Source: Pararcticibacter amylolyticus
GTDB lineage: Bacteria; Bacteroidota; Bacteroidia; Sphingobacteriales; Sphingobacteriaceae
Direction: 5' to 3'
Assembly (NCBI RefSeq): GCF_003130405.1
Contig: NZ_QEAS01000019.1
Coordinates: 22,771-86,770, forward strand
DNA length: 64,000 bases
The notes under the pieces were generated by a model. That model saw only the letters and a program-made list of their open reading frames with translations, did no database searches and was not told the origin of the DNA. The position numbers were made by a program, and so were the translations under genes. Positions 10,147 through 18,830 of the stretch are shown one piece after another; the stretch's first letter is position 1; every line of letters starts with the position of its first letter.

Positions 10147-11190
10147 TTAATGTTGCTCTAAAAGCCATTTAATATTTTCCTTCGTTAATGGTTTGTTCAG
10201 AAAACCAACTACATTATTATATTCTGATGCTTTTTGCTTGTCGAGGGGATTTATTGAAGATGAGAGAATGATCACCTGATTGTTTATTTCATTTTCCCGC
10301 ATGAAATCCAGGCATGCCCATGCGTCCATTACCGGCATATTTATGTCGAGGAGAAGGAGAGCGTCTATCTCGCAACCTTTGATAAAGTGCATTCCCTGGC
10401 TGGGATCAGTAAAAGCAGTAACGTGAAGCTGTGGATTCATAGATCCTATAAGCCTTGTGTGGATCCTGTTGGCCAGGGGCTCATCGTCGATTAAAATGAG
10501 TTCTTTCACTTTTTTTAAAAGCTTTGTTTTGAAAGTGCTTTGGTTCGTGTGTGAAACCAATTTATTTAATTTTTGAACGGCGTCGTCCAAATGTTTTGCC
10601 TGTTCTCCTATCACCAAAAGTAACTCTTTAATTCTGTCGGCGCCAACTAAATCATCAGACATATTTTTAAGCATGTCGGATAGGGCAAGTATATTAGTGA
10701 GGGGAGCCCTTAGCTTGTGAGAAGTAATGAAAGCTAATTCGCCCTCATCTTCCGGAAATTGCGAGCCGGGCTGATAGTTGGTGATATCACTACAGATACA
10801 CAGCATCTTGGAGGCTATACCTGTCTGCCTGTCGAATATCAATTCTCCTCTCTGATATATAAGACGTTCAGTCTGTCCCTGGATTATACGGTGTTTTACG
10901 CTGTATACTGAATTGTTTTCGAGGGCGACACTGAAACTGTTTTGCATCTGTATCTGGTCCTCATAAGGAATAACAGATGCAAAAAAAGCCACAGGATCCT
11001 GTATTCTCGTGTATCCTGTTATTAATTGTGCCTCTTCTGACAAATTGGATATATCGAGCGGATTGCCCTTGTTATTTCTTATTTGTATCTCCCATGTCCC
11101 GGTAAGAGTGAGCCGGCATACAGCAGATAAGAGAGATAAGGCTTCAATTAATTTAGTTTCATATATTTCTGCAGTGCTCAGATTGTTCAT
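10147..11190 (-). CDS. PAS / H-box / receiver protein lacking a histidine-kinase ATPase domain
   Basis: 347 cytosolic residues: a PAS-like sensor (about 30-137), a short helical H-box (SHKLRAPLTNILAL, His at 158) followed by a second helix to about 212, and a response-regulator receiver (229-345) with acidic pair DD at 235-236, phospho-acceptor D282 in LLDINMP and Lys at about 333. There is no N-, G1- or G2-box region between the H-box and the receiver, so the protein cannot phosphorylate itself. Presumably it is phosphorylated by, or relays for, another kinase. It is convergent with the sphingolipid cluster and has no output domain. Function beyond signal relay is unknown. Confidence 0.8.
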   Translation of the reverse strand: MNNLSTAEIYETKLIEALSLLSAVCRLTLTGTWEIQIRNNKGNPLDISNLSEEAQLITGYTRIQDPVAFFASVIPYEDQIQMQNSFSVALENNSVYSVKHRIIQGQTERLIYQRGELIFDRQTGIASKMLCICSDITNYQPGSQFPEDEGELAFITSHKLRAPLTNILALSDMLKNMSDDLVGADRIKELLLVIGEQAKHLDDAVQKLNKLVSHTNQSTFKTKLLKKVKELILIDDEPLANRIHTRLIGSMNPQLHVTAFTDPSQGMHFIKGCEIDALLLLDINMPVMDAWACLDFMRENEINNQVIILSSSINPLDKQKASEYNNVVGFLNKPLTKENIKWLLEQH

Positions 11191-11565
11191 ACTGGTTCAA
11201 TGTCTTTTATTCATTGATATACACTGATTCCGGGGCTTCAAACCGCTCTCAGCCGTTAATGGCATTGCTTTTGTAAAATTTATTAGCAATCCGGATGAGG
11301 AGGAAAAGATGATAAACGAAAGATGAATTGTAAACGAACCTGTAATGCCCATAATTCGTAAAAAGGGATTTAAGTGATAATTGAAAGACTCTAACACCCG
11401 CTCCGCTGATTTCGATTTTGGTATAAAGTCGTTGATGAAACAGAAAGCAGAGCTGACTTTTAAATTCATTTTGTTGACGCTTAACGATTATAAATTAAGA
11501 GAATCAAAAACTTACCCGCTCTTTTTTATAATATTAACCAATTCAAAAGTAAATAAATATTCCAA
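11191..11565. other. Intergenic region between divergent regulators
   Basis: About 375 AT-rich bases between the divergently transcribed PAS/receiver gene and the HTH-S24 gene; it must hold both promoters. I see no clear -7/-33 pair, hairpin or RNA gene. A 90-codon minus-strand open frame (11197-11469) has no recognisable protein character. Confidence 0.5.
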
Positions 11566-12384
11566 ATGCAAGAAATACTGTCAAAAATCTCTATAGCTAC
11601 GAGAATTAAAGATTTGAGGCATCATGCTGGGCTGTCGCAAGCGGAAGTTGCGCAACGCCTTAATATTTCAAGGAGCAATTACTCGCAGATAGAGTTGGGG
11701 AACCAATTCCCCACCTTTGAGGTATTATATAGACTTGCCAGTTTTTATAGCAAGTCTTATGAGTGGTTTTTACATGGAAGTGATGATATTGTGAAGGATG
11801 AGTTTTTTTTTGCGAACGAGCATCCGGGTTTTATAAAGCCGGATGCCGCTTCTGCTGCTAGCGGCATCCAGCTGATTTTATGCAGGAAGAGGGAGCATTA
11901 TATCCGGATGGCCACAGATGGCAATCCTAAGGAATTTGAAGTTCTTCCGGATATTATGTGGAAACGGCCTGGCTTAATCAGGGCGTTTGAGGTTGAAGGG
12001 GACTCGATGCGGAACGCTCTTTTTAGTGGTGATATTGTGATCGCCCGTTTTATTTCTTCTCCTGCTGAAATCGAGGACCGGCATGTATATGTTTTGGTGA
12101 CAGGGTCGGAGTTGCTGATAGAGCGTGTTCTGGTGTCGAACAAAACTTCGGGAGTTGTCATCTGTATTTCAGATGCGGATCCGCTGGCGCGGCGTATCCT
12201 TCTGTTTGATGATATAAAGGAAATTTGGAGAGCTGAAGGTAAATATTCCGAGGAGTTATCTTATGCGGTGGAAGATGTTAATAAATACATAAGTCATTTT
12301 GAGACTACGGTCGAGAAATTAAGGTTAGAGATTGAGAAAATAAGAACATGTATTGGAGAGAATGGGGGTGGCCTTGTCAAATGA
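11566..12384 (+). CDS. HTH (XRE) regulator with a LexA/CI-like S24 domain
   Basis: 272 residues. An N-terminal XRE helix-turn-helix lies at about 13-68 (AGLSQAEVAQRLNISRSNYSQIE). A LexA/CI-like S24 fold follows at about 135-225, with the serine in EGDSMRNALFSGD, and an acidic, possibly coiled-coil tail runs from about 230. At the place where LexA-type peptidases have the general-base lysine, this protein reads ELLIERVLV, so the Lys seems replaced by Glu; self-cleavage is therefore doubtful. Such XRE-S24 proteins are common in Bacteroidota and are sometimes placed near SOS polymerases. It ends 11 bases from the convergent DUF72 gene. Target genes are unknown. Confidence 0.82.
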   Translation: MQEILSKISIATRIKDLRHHAGLSQAEVAQRLNISRSNYSQIELGNQFPTFEVLYRLASFYSKSYEWFLHGSDDIVKDEFFFANEHPGFIKPDAASAASGIQLILCRKREHYIRMATDGNPKEFEVLPDIMWKRPGLIRAFEVEGDSMRNALFSGDIVIARFISSPAEIEDRHVYVLVTGSELLIERVLVSNKTSGVVICISDADPLARRILLFDDIKEIWRAEGKYSEELSYAVEDVNKYISHFETTVEKLRLEIEKIRTCIGENGGGLVK

Positions 12385-12395
12385 GTTACTTGTTG

Positions 12396-13121
12396 TCAAA
12401 CTGAAGCATTGAGTTCGATCATTTTTTGTGCGTTGTATACTGCAAAAGTTTGAATATCATTATTGAAAAAGACGTATGCCTCTCCCGGCAATTTGCTGTT
12501 CTTGATTTTTTCTGAAAGTGCAGATAGTTCGTTATCAGTGTAATTGGAGGCATAGAGTTTTTCTTTTCCATGAAGCCGGTAATATAAAAGTTCGGTATTG
12601 GCAACTACTGTATCTGGTAAAGTAGGGTGGCTCATTCCGCAAAACGTGATGTTTCTTTCTGCCAGGATATTGAATACTGTTTCAGACCACCATGTTGGAT
12701 GCCGGAATTCGAGTACATTAAGGAATGAAGGATCGATGTTGTTTATTATCTTTTGAAGACGTTCTTCTGTGTAAGAGAATTTTGGTGGCATTTGAAACAG
12801 GACGCATCCCAATTTTTCTCTAAGGCCGCTTCTCACTGTTGTGTAAAAGTCGGAAAGCATATCGGTGGTACCTGAAAATTGTTTATAGTGCGTTATAGCC
12901 CGGGGCGCTTTAATAGCAAACCTAAACGTGTCAGGACTTTTTTTATACCAGTTTTGCAAAAAAGACAGTTGCGGAAATCTGTAGAATGTGACATTTAGTT
13001 CAAGGGTGTTAAAGGACTGGCAATAATAATCGAACCATTTAGTCTGTGGAAGCCCATCAGGGTAGAAAGAACCTTTCCAGTGCTTATAGTGAAATCCTGA
13101 GCATCCAATGTACCAATCCAT
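12396..13121 (-). CDS. DUF72 family protein
   Basis: A 241-residue soluble protein of the DUF72 (YecE-like) family: it opens with WYIGCSGFHYKHWKGSFYP and shows the family blocks FNTLELNVTFYRFP, FRFAIKAPRAITHYK, CVLFQMPPKFSY and LEFRHPTWW, consistent with the family's TIM-barrel-like fold. Length is normal. The biochemical function of this family is not established. It lies 59 bases upstream of, and on the same strand as, the corA gene (which is located on its 5' side), so read-through from corA is possible. Confidence 0.88.
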   Translation of the reverse strand: MDWYIGCSGFHYKHWKGSFYPDGLPQTKWFDYYCQSFNTLELNVTFYRFPQLSFLQNWYKKSPDTFRFAIKAPRAITHYKQFSGTTDMLSDFYTTVRSGLREKLGCVLFQMPPKFSYTEERLQKIINNIDPSFLNVLEFRHPTWWSETVFNILAERNITFCGMSHPTLPDTVVANTELLYYRLHGKEKLYASNYTDNELSALSEKIKNSKLPGEAYVFFNNDIQTFAVYNAQKMIELNASV

Positions 13122-13180
13122 CCGTCAGAGAATTTGCAAACGAATGGAGAACGTTTTCCGGAAAGAATGGTTTGCTATTA

Positions 13181-14134
13181 TTACAACCAGTTTTTCTTTT
13201 TAAAGTACATTAGTGTTAAAGCCGATGAGAGAACCATGAGAAGAATTGCAAAGGCGTATCCCCAGCCCCAATCAAGTTCAGGCATAGCCTTAAAATTCAT
13301 ACCATAGACACTGGCTATAAGTGTGGGGGGCATAAAAGCAACGGTTGCCACAGTAAAGATCTTAATAATGTGGTTTTGCTCGATGTTTACGAATCCCATG
13401 AAAGTATCCTGAAGGTATTCCAGTCTTTCGAAAGCAAACTTGTTGTGTTCTAATATTGAGCTTATATCGCGGATCATAATCCTTAAGACAGCCATGTATT
13501 CTTCGGGGAAGCTGCTGCTTTTCATTAATGCAGATATCAGACGTTGTTTGTCGATAATGTTCTCCCTCAGAGACATTGTTTCATTCTGAAAGGATGAGAT
13601 TTGAATAAGGATCTCTTCATCTGATCTTTTCTTTCTCAGGATGAGTTGCTGATTAAGTTCGGCAATATGCCGGGCGAGTCCTTCAATCAGATCTGCATCG
13701 TGGTCGATGGATGTTTCAAGCAGAGTGAGGAGGATCTGGTATCCGTTAATATATGATGCCGGGCTTGCTTTTATTCTTTTTACGGATTCGCTAAAAGTCT
13801 TGAGATCATCGTCCCGGTAGGTGAAAAGAATGCCTTTCTCCATAATGATAGACACCGGGCAGTAAACAAACCCTTTTTCTCTCATAGAAAGAAAATTGGA
13901 ATTAATAACCAGTTCATCTTCCACTTCACTGAACCTCGAAGAGCTCTCAATTTCCTGAGATTCTTCTTCCGACGAGTACTTAATGTCGAAGTATGTTTCG
14001 ATGGTAATCTTTTCCTCTACAGTAGGGTCCTGAAGGTCAACCCAAATCATGCTTTCCATTGGGATGTCTCTCAGTGCCTCCAGGTCACTTTCTTTGGCAA
14101 GTCTGCGGTCTTTTTTATAATAGATTCTAAGCAT
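13181..14134 (-). CDS. corA: CorA-family magnesium/divalent metal transporter
   Basis: 317 residues: a long cytosolic N-terminal domain with an acidic segment and helices, then two C-terminal membrane helices joined by the signature YGMN (in SVYGMNFKAMPEL), ending in the basic tail FKKKNWL. CorA pentamers conduct Mg2+ (also Co2+ and Ni2+) into the cell. Length is typical. It is transcribed away from the radical SAM gene; the 241-base gap between them contains both promoters and a small hairpin (CTTTTC/GAAAAG near 14203). Confidence 0.92.
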   Translation of the reverse strand: MLRIYYKKDRRLAKESDLEALRDIPMESMIWVDLQDPTVEEKITIETYFDIKYSSEEESQEIESSSRFSEVEDELVINSNFLSMREKGFVYCPVSIIMEKGILFTYRDDDLKTFSESVKRIKASPASYINGYQILLTLLETSIDHDADLIEGLARHIAELNQQLILRKKRSDEEILIQISSFQNETMSLRENIIDKQRLISALMKSSSFPEEYMAVLRIMIRDISSILEHNKFAFERLEYLQDTFMGFVNIEQNHIIKIFTVATVAFMPPTLIASVYGMNFKAMPELDWGWGYAFAILLMVLSSALTLMYFKKKNWL

Positions 14135-14307
14135 ATTATAGTCTAAGCGAAGTGTGTCCCTAACATATTGTTGATTTGGTGCTGTAGTTTTGCGGTTTCT
14201 CCCTTTTCAATAGAAAAGGATACCTGCATGGATTAGCAGCTTCATCCGGAATTCAAAGTTACAACATAGCAAATAAGTGTGAAATCCTAAAAACTGTTTT
14301 ATAATCG

Positions 14308-14315
14308 TATCTTTG
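14308..14315 (+). promoter_or_regulatory. Candidate -7 promoter element (TATCTTTG)
   Basis: Perfect TAnnTTTG match upstream of the radical SAM gene. A start at ATG 14328 would leave only a few leader bases; the ATG at 14376 leaves about 55. This favours 14376. Confidence 0.5.
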
Positions 14316-14375
14316 TTCTTTGGTTTAATGCCTGTGAAGCTGGAATTGATCAGCAACTCTTCCTTAGTAAATGAT

Positions 14376-15335
14376 ATGAATGTTGATTTTGGGTTTAAGA
14401 CGTATAATAACTACGGAGCTTATCTTAAGAATAAGTACGAGGGTAAACGAGTATTCAAAATAATCGTGGACGGAGGATTTACCTGTCCTAACCGAGACGG
14501 GAGTAAAGGATACGGTGGATGTTCTTATTGTAATGTTGATTCCTTTACTCCTGAATTATCAAGAAAGCTACCTACGGTGAGGGAACAGGTAGAAAAAGGG
14601 ATGGATCGGGCGATAAACGGGTATGCAGCCGAGAAGTTTATCATTTATTTTCAACCCAATACGAATACTTATGCGCCGGCTCATTATTTGAAAATGATGT
14701 ATGATGAGGCCTTAAGTATTGCTCCCGGGAATGTTGTGGGGCTGGCAGTTGGTACCCGGCCTGATTGTATTGATCAGGAGAAAGTGGCTCTGCTGGAAAG
14801 TTATGTGGAGAAAGGGCTTGATGTTGACCTTGAAATGGGAATGGAGTCTATATACAACGATACCCTTCAGAGGATTAACAGAGGATGTACCCACGAGGAA
14901 CTAGAGTTAGCCTTAGGTTTGGTTAAGGATTCTTCACTGGATGTATGTGTTCATACAGTATTTGGTTTTCCCTGGGAAACGAAGGATATGATGCTGCGGT
15001 ATGCGGAAGAGATAAATCGTTTTCCGCAGATCAAATTTGTAAAATTACATCAATTATATGTAGTAGAGGGTTCCATAATGGGTGTTCAATATAAAAGGAA
15101 TCCTTTCAAGTTGTTTACGCTGGAGGAATATACGGATTTCCTTGCGGCCTTTATCCCGCTTCTGCGACCTGATATTATCTTACAAAGACTTTTCGGGATT
15201 TCAGATTATGATCTTCTCATTGCTCCCAACTGGGGATTGAAGAAGTCTGGTATTCAATCCTATATTGACAAGGAGCTTGAGAGAAGGGGTGTTTTTCAGG
15301 GGAGTGCCTTTGTTTCTGCGAACTACGGAAAATGA
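14376..15335 (+). CDS. TIGR01212-type radical SAM protein (YhcC-like)
   Basis: 319 residues from the chosen start. The cysteine cluster CPNRDGSKGYGGCSYC near residues 36-51 is the family form of the radical SAM iron-sulfur motif, and VGTRPDC, EMGMES and HTVFGFPWE follow in the positions expected for the SAM-binding barrel. Members of this family (E. coli YhcC) are widespread but lack a settled function. ATG 14376 (MNVDFGFKTYNNYG) gives a family-like distance of about 30 residues to the conserved GGFTCPNRDG; an in-frame ATG at 14328 would add 16 residues. Followed by a 550-base non-coding, T-rich stretch. Confidence 0.88.
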   Translation: MNVDFGFKTYNNYGAYLKNKYEGKRVFKIIVDGGFTCPNRDGSKGYGGCSYCNVDSFTPELSRKLPTVREQVEKGMDRAINGYAAEKFIIYFQPNTNTYAPAHYLKMMYDEALSIAPGNVVGLAVGTRPDCIDQEKVALLESYVEKGLDVDLEMGMESIYNDTLQRINRGCTHEELELALGLVKDSSLDVCVHTVFGFPWETKDMMLRYAEEINRFPQIKFVKLHQLYVVEGSIMGVQYKRNPFKLFTLEEYTDFLAAFIPLLRPDIILQRLFGISDYDLLIAPNWGLKKSGIQSYIDKELERRGVFQGSAFVSANYGK

Positions 15336-15888
15336 CATCCGTGTTTAACTGTTCTTCTGGCCTTAACCTTATTATAGCTACGGCAGATCTTAGCAGCCGC
15401 CCCAGGTTGTAATTTTTGATCCTGTCGTTTTATGTGATTTGATTCTTTTTCCTTTCTTTTCGTTCGGTCTGTTTCTGGGTGTTTCCTCTTTTTGATGTCT
15501 TTTTTTTGGCAATAATTTCTATTTTGCTTAGTTGGTTGTTGTTTTATTTGAATTTTTAATGCTTTTTATTGATGATATTGTAATTTTATATGCAAAAAAA
15601 TTGTTTTTTTGTTTTTATATTATTAGTTTTATGATATTAATCAGAATTTTTTAATTTTTTATTACTAATCTGTCTTTTTTGTTTTGTATGAAACAGTTTT
15701 ACCTCGTTGTTTTATTTTGTTTTGAGTTTTTCTTGGGTTTTTTTTGGAATTTTTCCATTATTAGAAAGGGGGGTGTTCCTTAGTTTTTGTTTTTAACTAG
15801 CTTTAGCGGTGGTGGCAATGGTGTGATTCTTCAGGAGTATAATCAATGAAATAATTAATCAATCGACCTTATTTAATAACTAACGACC
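15336..15888. other. Long T-rich non-coding region
   Basis: About 550 bases without a credible gene. From about 15430 to 15770 the plus strand is extremely T-rich with few A-runs, a marked strand asymmetry. I see no strong hairpin, tRNA or riboswitch motif. It must contain the end of the radical SAM transcript and the promoter of the porin gene. Confidence 0.6.
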
Positions 15889-16965
15889 ATGACAAAAATT
15901 TTAAAGAAATTCTGCGTACTGTTTTTGCTGTCTTTTTCTGCAAGTTATGTATCTGCTCAGGATACGACATCCAGTTCTCCTCTTCAGATTTCCGGATCCG
16001 CTGATGCTTATTATAAGTATGACTTTGCTGGGTTAAAAGGGGGAGTGGGGAATATTCCTACCTCTTTTGCGAGTGAAAATAATTCTGTATCGCTTGGGAT
16101 GATAGATATTATGTTGAAAAAAGCGACCGGGAAGGCATCGTTTGTCGGTGAGGTTTCTTTTGGACCACGCGGGCAATATCAGTCGCTCCTGAACTCTAAC
16201 GGGACTTATGACGAAAGTCCTGGGGAGGTGAGTAATAGTTTTCATATTCAGAATCTGTATATGACCTATGCGTTTACTGATAAGTTTTCTATGACGGCTG
16301 GGTATATGGGGACTTTTGTAGGGTATGAAGTTATATCTCCTGTTGGGAATTTTAATTATTCTACATCTTATTTGTTTACAAACGGGCCTTTTCAGAATGC
16401 TGGTATAAAGGCCAATTATGCTATATCTGACAAGGTTGGGGTTATGGTTGGGTTGTTCAATGACTGGAATCTTTATCAGGATTTTAATGGAGTTTCGGAT
16501 TTTGGTGCGCAATTGTCCCTGAGCCCAGTGGAGGGTTGGAGTGCCTATCTGAATGTAATAACCGGGCCGACATCGGGAACTGAGTTTGATTTGACAACTG
16601 CTTATCAGCTTACGAAATCTTTTAAGCTTGGTCTTAATGCGGCGGATTATTCCAAGCCGAATGAGGATGATGGTGGTTTCTCCGGAGTGGCCTTGTATCC
16701 TCAGTATGCATTTTCTGATTCGTTTGCACTTGGTTTGCGTGGTGAGTATTTTAAGCGTAAAGATGTTGTTGTGGGGGGGGTGACGGAAGCTGGTACAAAA
16801 GTGACAGCTTTTACCTTGTCGGGGAATATAAAGGCTGGAGGTTTGACTGTTATTCCGGAGTTAAGGCTGGATCGGGATTCAGCTGAGGCGTTCCTTAAAA
16901 ACAACAATGGAGATATGACGAAATCAGCTTCTCAGTTCTCTTTGGCATTGGTATATGCCTTTTAG
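15889..16965 (+). CDS. Outer-membrane porin-like beta-barrel protein
   Basis: 358 residues with a signal peptide (about 1-23, cleaved after VSAQ), then repeated amphipathic strands such as LGMIDIMLKKA, FHIQNLYMTYAF, KFSMTAGYMGTFVGYE and FSLALVYAF, the last ending in an aromatic residue as expected for barrel insertion by BamA. This corresponds to the porin-like proteins of Bacteroidota often encoded directly before an ammonium transporter, and that gene does follow here after 251 bases. A role in passage of ammonium or small nitrogen compounds is inferred from that pairing. A rho-independent terminator lies between the two genes, so they are separate units. Confidence 0.8.
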   Translation: MTKILKKFCVLFLLSFSASYVSAQDTTSSSPLQISGSADAYYKYDFAGLKGGVGNIPTSFASENNSVSLGMIDIMLKKATGKASFVGEVSFGPRGQYQSLLNSNGTYDESPGEVSNSFHIQNLYMTYAFTDKFSMTAGYMGTFVGYEVISPVGNFNYSTSYLFTNGPFQNAGIKANYAISDKVGVMVGLFNDWNLYQDFNGVSDFGAQLSLSPVEGWSAYLNVITGPTSGTEFDLTTAYQLTKSFKLGLNAADYSKPNEDDGGFSGVALYPQYAFSDSFALGLRGEYFKRKDVVVGGVTEAGTKVTAFTLSGNIKAGGLTVIPELRLDRDSAEAFLKNNNGDMTKSASQFSLALVYAF

Positions 16966-17030
16966 TGTTTGTTGTAGTTTTGGTCATTTGTTAATGATTT
17001 TTTAAGATACTAATTAGGTTTAGTGTTGTT

Positions 17031-17066
17031 AAGAGGGTTTGAATTTGGTTTCAGCCCTCTTTTTTA
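17031..17066 (+). terminator. Rho-independent terminator after the porin gene
   Basis: Stem AAGAGGG (17031-17037) with CCCTCTT (17055-17061), followed at once by a run of T. Located 66 bases after the porin stop. Confidence 0.8.
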
Positions 17067-17172
17067 TTGCTATTGTTTTGTTTTTTTTGTTTTAATCGGC
17101 TATTTGATTGTTTTTTTTGAGATTTTTAATATTTTTCGTAAAATAAATTTCACTTTTACTTTAAAAATCGTT

Positions 17173-17180
17173 TATTTTTG
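17173..17180 (+). promoter_or_regulatory. Candidate -7 promoter element (TATTTTTG) of the ammonium transporter
   Basis: TAnnTTTG match 36 bases before the amt start codon, in an AT-rich region. No clear -33 TTTG at the usual spacing. Confidence 0.5.
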
Positions 17181-17216
17181 TAATAACAGCATTTTAAACC
17201 AATAAAAAGTATTGAT

Positions 17217-18623
17217 ATGAGCAAAAGTTTAGTAAAGCAAACGGTTCCGTTCCTTCTTCTGCTGGCAGCGGCCTGTGTATCTATTTTCATTCCTTCTCTG
17301 CCTCACTTTGATGATGGCGGCAAAATCTACAATGGTGCAGATATCGCCTGGGTTCTTGTTTCCACCGCTCTTGTGTTTTTAATGACACCTGGCCTTGCAT
17401 TTTTCTACGGAGGAATGGTGCATCGAAAAAACGTTTTGTCGACTATGATAAAAAGCGTTGTTGCTGCGGGGATTGTCACTGTTTTATGGATCGTTGTGGG
17501 CTTTAGTCTTGCCTTTGGAGATTCTATTGGCGGAATAATAGGAAATCCGGCGACTCACTTATTTTTTAAGGGAGTAAATTCTGGAAGTCCATGGCCTGGA
17601 GCTCCTACCATTCCATTTACGCTTTTTTCAGTATTTCAGCTGATGTTTGCGATCATTACTCCGGGCTTAGTGGTTGGTGCTGTTGCAGGCAGGATCCGCT
17701 TTACTTCTTATATTACGTTTATAGCGCTCTTCTGTTTATTTGTATATGCTCCGCTTGCTCATTGGAGCTGGCATCCGTCTGGTTTTCTTTTTAAAATGGG
17801 AGCGCTTGACTTTGCAGGGGGAACAGTTGTACATATATCAGCAGGATGTGCGGCTCTGGCAGGAGCGTTGGTTTTGAAGCAGAGGAGGGCTCATCTTGAA
17901 AAGAAAGAGGTTCCTCCAGCGAATATCCCGTATGTTCTTATTGGTACAGGATTGCTGTGGTTTGGATGGTTCGGGTTTAATGCAGGATCAGCATTGGGTG
18001 CGAATGCCCTGGCTGTTTCAGCTTTCGCTACTACAAATACTGCGGCGGGAGCTGCCGGACTTGCATGGATGTTCTTCGATGTAATTAAAGGGAAAAAGCC
18101 GTCGGTGCTTGGATTCTGTATCGGGGCTGTAGTCGGCCTCGTCGCAATAACTCCAGCTGCCGGATTTGTAGCAATTCCGCAAAGTATTTTCATTGGATTT
18201 ATAGCTGCCATCATATCCAATGTAGTGGCGCATAAGATCACTAATTCGAAAATTGATGATACGCTGGATGTATTTGCCTGTCATGGTTTAGGTGGAATGG
18301 TTGGGATGCTTCTTACAGGGATCTTTGCAACTAAATCTGTCAACGGTGCTGGTGCAGATGGGTGGTTTTACGGAAATCCTGAATTCTTTTTTACCCAGCT
18401 TAAGGCAATGGCAATAGCTGTGGCATATAGCTTTACTGTTTCATATGTAATTTTTAAAGTGATAAACCTGATTCAGCCGCTCCGGGTTTCACAGGAAGAG
18501 GAAGAGCTTGGGCTTGACGCTACCCAACATAATGAAAAGTACATGCAGGGTACTTTGCTGGTTACAAAGAACGGCGTACTGGCTGAAGATGAGGAGATGA
18601 TAAGAGACGGGGAAGAACTGTAA
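17217..18623 (+). CDS. amtB: Ammonium transporter (Amt/MEP/Rh family)
   Basis: 468 residues with about eleven or twelve hydrophobic segments. The pore histidine pair is present: H206 in GGTVVHISAG and H356 in CHGLGG, together with the outer-mouth aromatic residues and the FFYGGMVHRKNVLS segment near 62-76. It carries NH4+/NH3 across the inner membrane for assimilation. The C-terminal cytosolic tail (about 420-468) is acidic (EEEELGL, EDEEMIRDGEEL). No glnK/PII gene is adjacent, so control by PII, if it exists, comes from elsewhere. Preceded by a porin-like gene and its own promoter element, and followed by a large hairpin. Confidence 0.95.
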   Translation: MSKSLVKQTVPFLLLLAAACVSIFIPSLPHFDDGGKIYNGADIAWVLVSTALVFLMTPGLAFFYGGMVHRKNVLSTMIKSVVAAGIVTVLWIVVGFSLAFGDSIGGIIGNPATHLFFKGVNSGSPWPGAPTIPFTLFSVFQLMFAIITPGLVVGAVAGRIRFTSYITFIALFCLFVYAPLAHWSWHPSGFLFKMGALDFAGGTVVHISAGCAALAGALVLKQRRAHLEKKEVPPANIPYVLIGTGLLWFGWFGFNAGSALGANALAVSAFATTNTAAGAAGLAWMFFDVIKGKKPSVLGFCIGAVVGLVAITPAAGFVAIPQSIFIGFIAAIISNVVAHKITNSKIDDTLDVFACHGLGGMVGMLLTGIFATKSVNGAGADGWFYGNPEFFFTQLKAMAIAVAYSFTVSYVIFKVINLIQPLRVSQEEEELGLDATQHNEKYMQGTLLVTKNGVLAEDEEMIRDGEEL

Positions 18624-18646
18624 CCGGTCGGGATATATTTACAAAC

Positions 18647-18698
18647 AATAAGCTTTAGCCTGGGTTTTAGTAAACTAAGACACAAGCTAAAGCTTATT
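18647..18698 (+). terminator. Large hairpin after amtB
   Basis: A perfect 13-base inverted repeat, AATAAGCTTTAGC (18647-18659) and GCTAAAGCTTATT (18686-18698), with an inner TTTAGT/ACTAAG arm. The flanks are T-rich rather than a clean T run. Likely terminator, possibly also protecting the mRNA 3' end. Confidence 0.65.
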
Positions 18699-18714
18699 TG
18701 CTTTATAAATATCT

Positions 18715-18722
18715 TATCTTTG
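18715..18722 (+). promoter_or_regulatory. Candidate -7 promoter element (TATCTTTG) of the CpsB-like gene
   Basis: Perfect TAnnTTTG match 108 bases before the ATG at 18831. A TTTG at 18697-18700 lies 14 bases upstream, shorter than the usual -33 spacing. Confidence 0.45.
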
Positions 18723-18830
18723 TGAAAGATTCAGTTTGTATTGTCTGGGCATAATAAATAATAAGTGGTTGTAATAGGGGGAGGTGCTCTATAATGGAGC
18801 TTTCTTTTGCCCGTACATTGTTTAGAGATA

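Noticed and set aside
11197..11469. 90-codon minus-strand frame 6 bases before the PAS/receiver gene
   Set aside because: Composition and sequence lack protein character, and it lies in the region that should hold the promoters.
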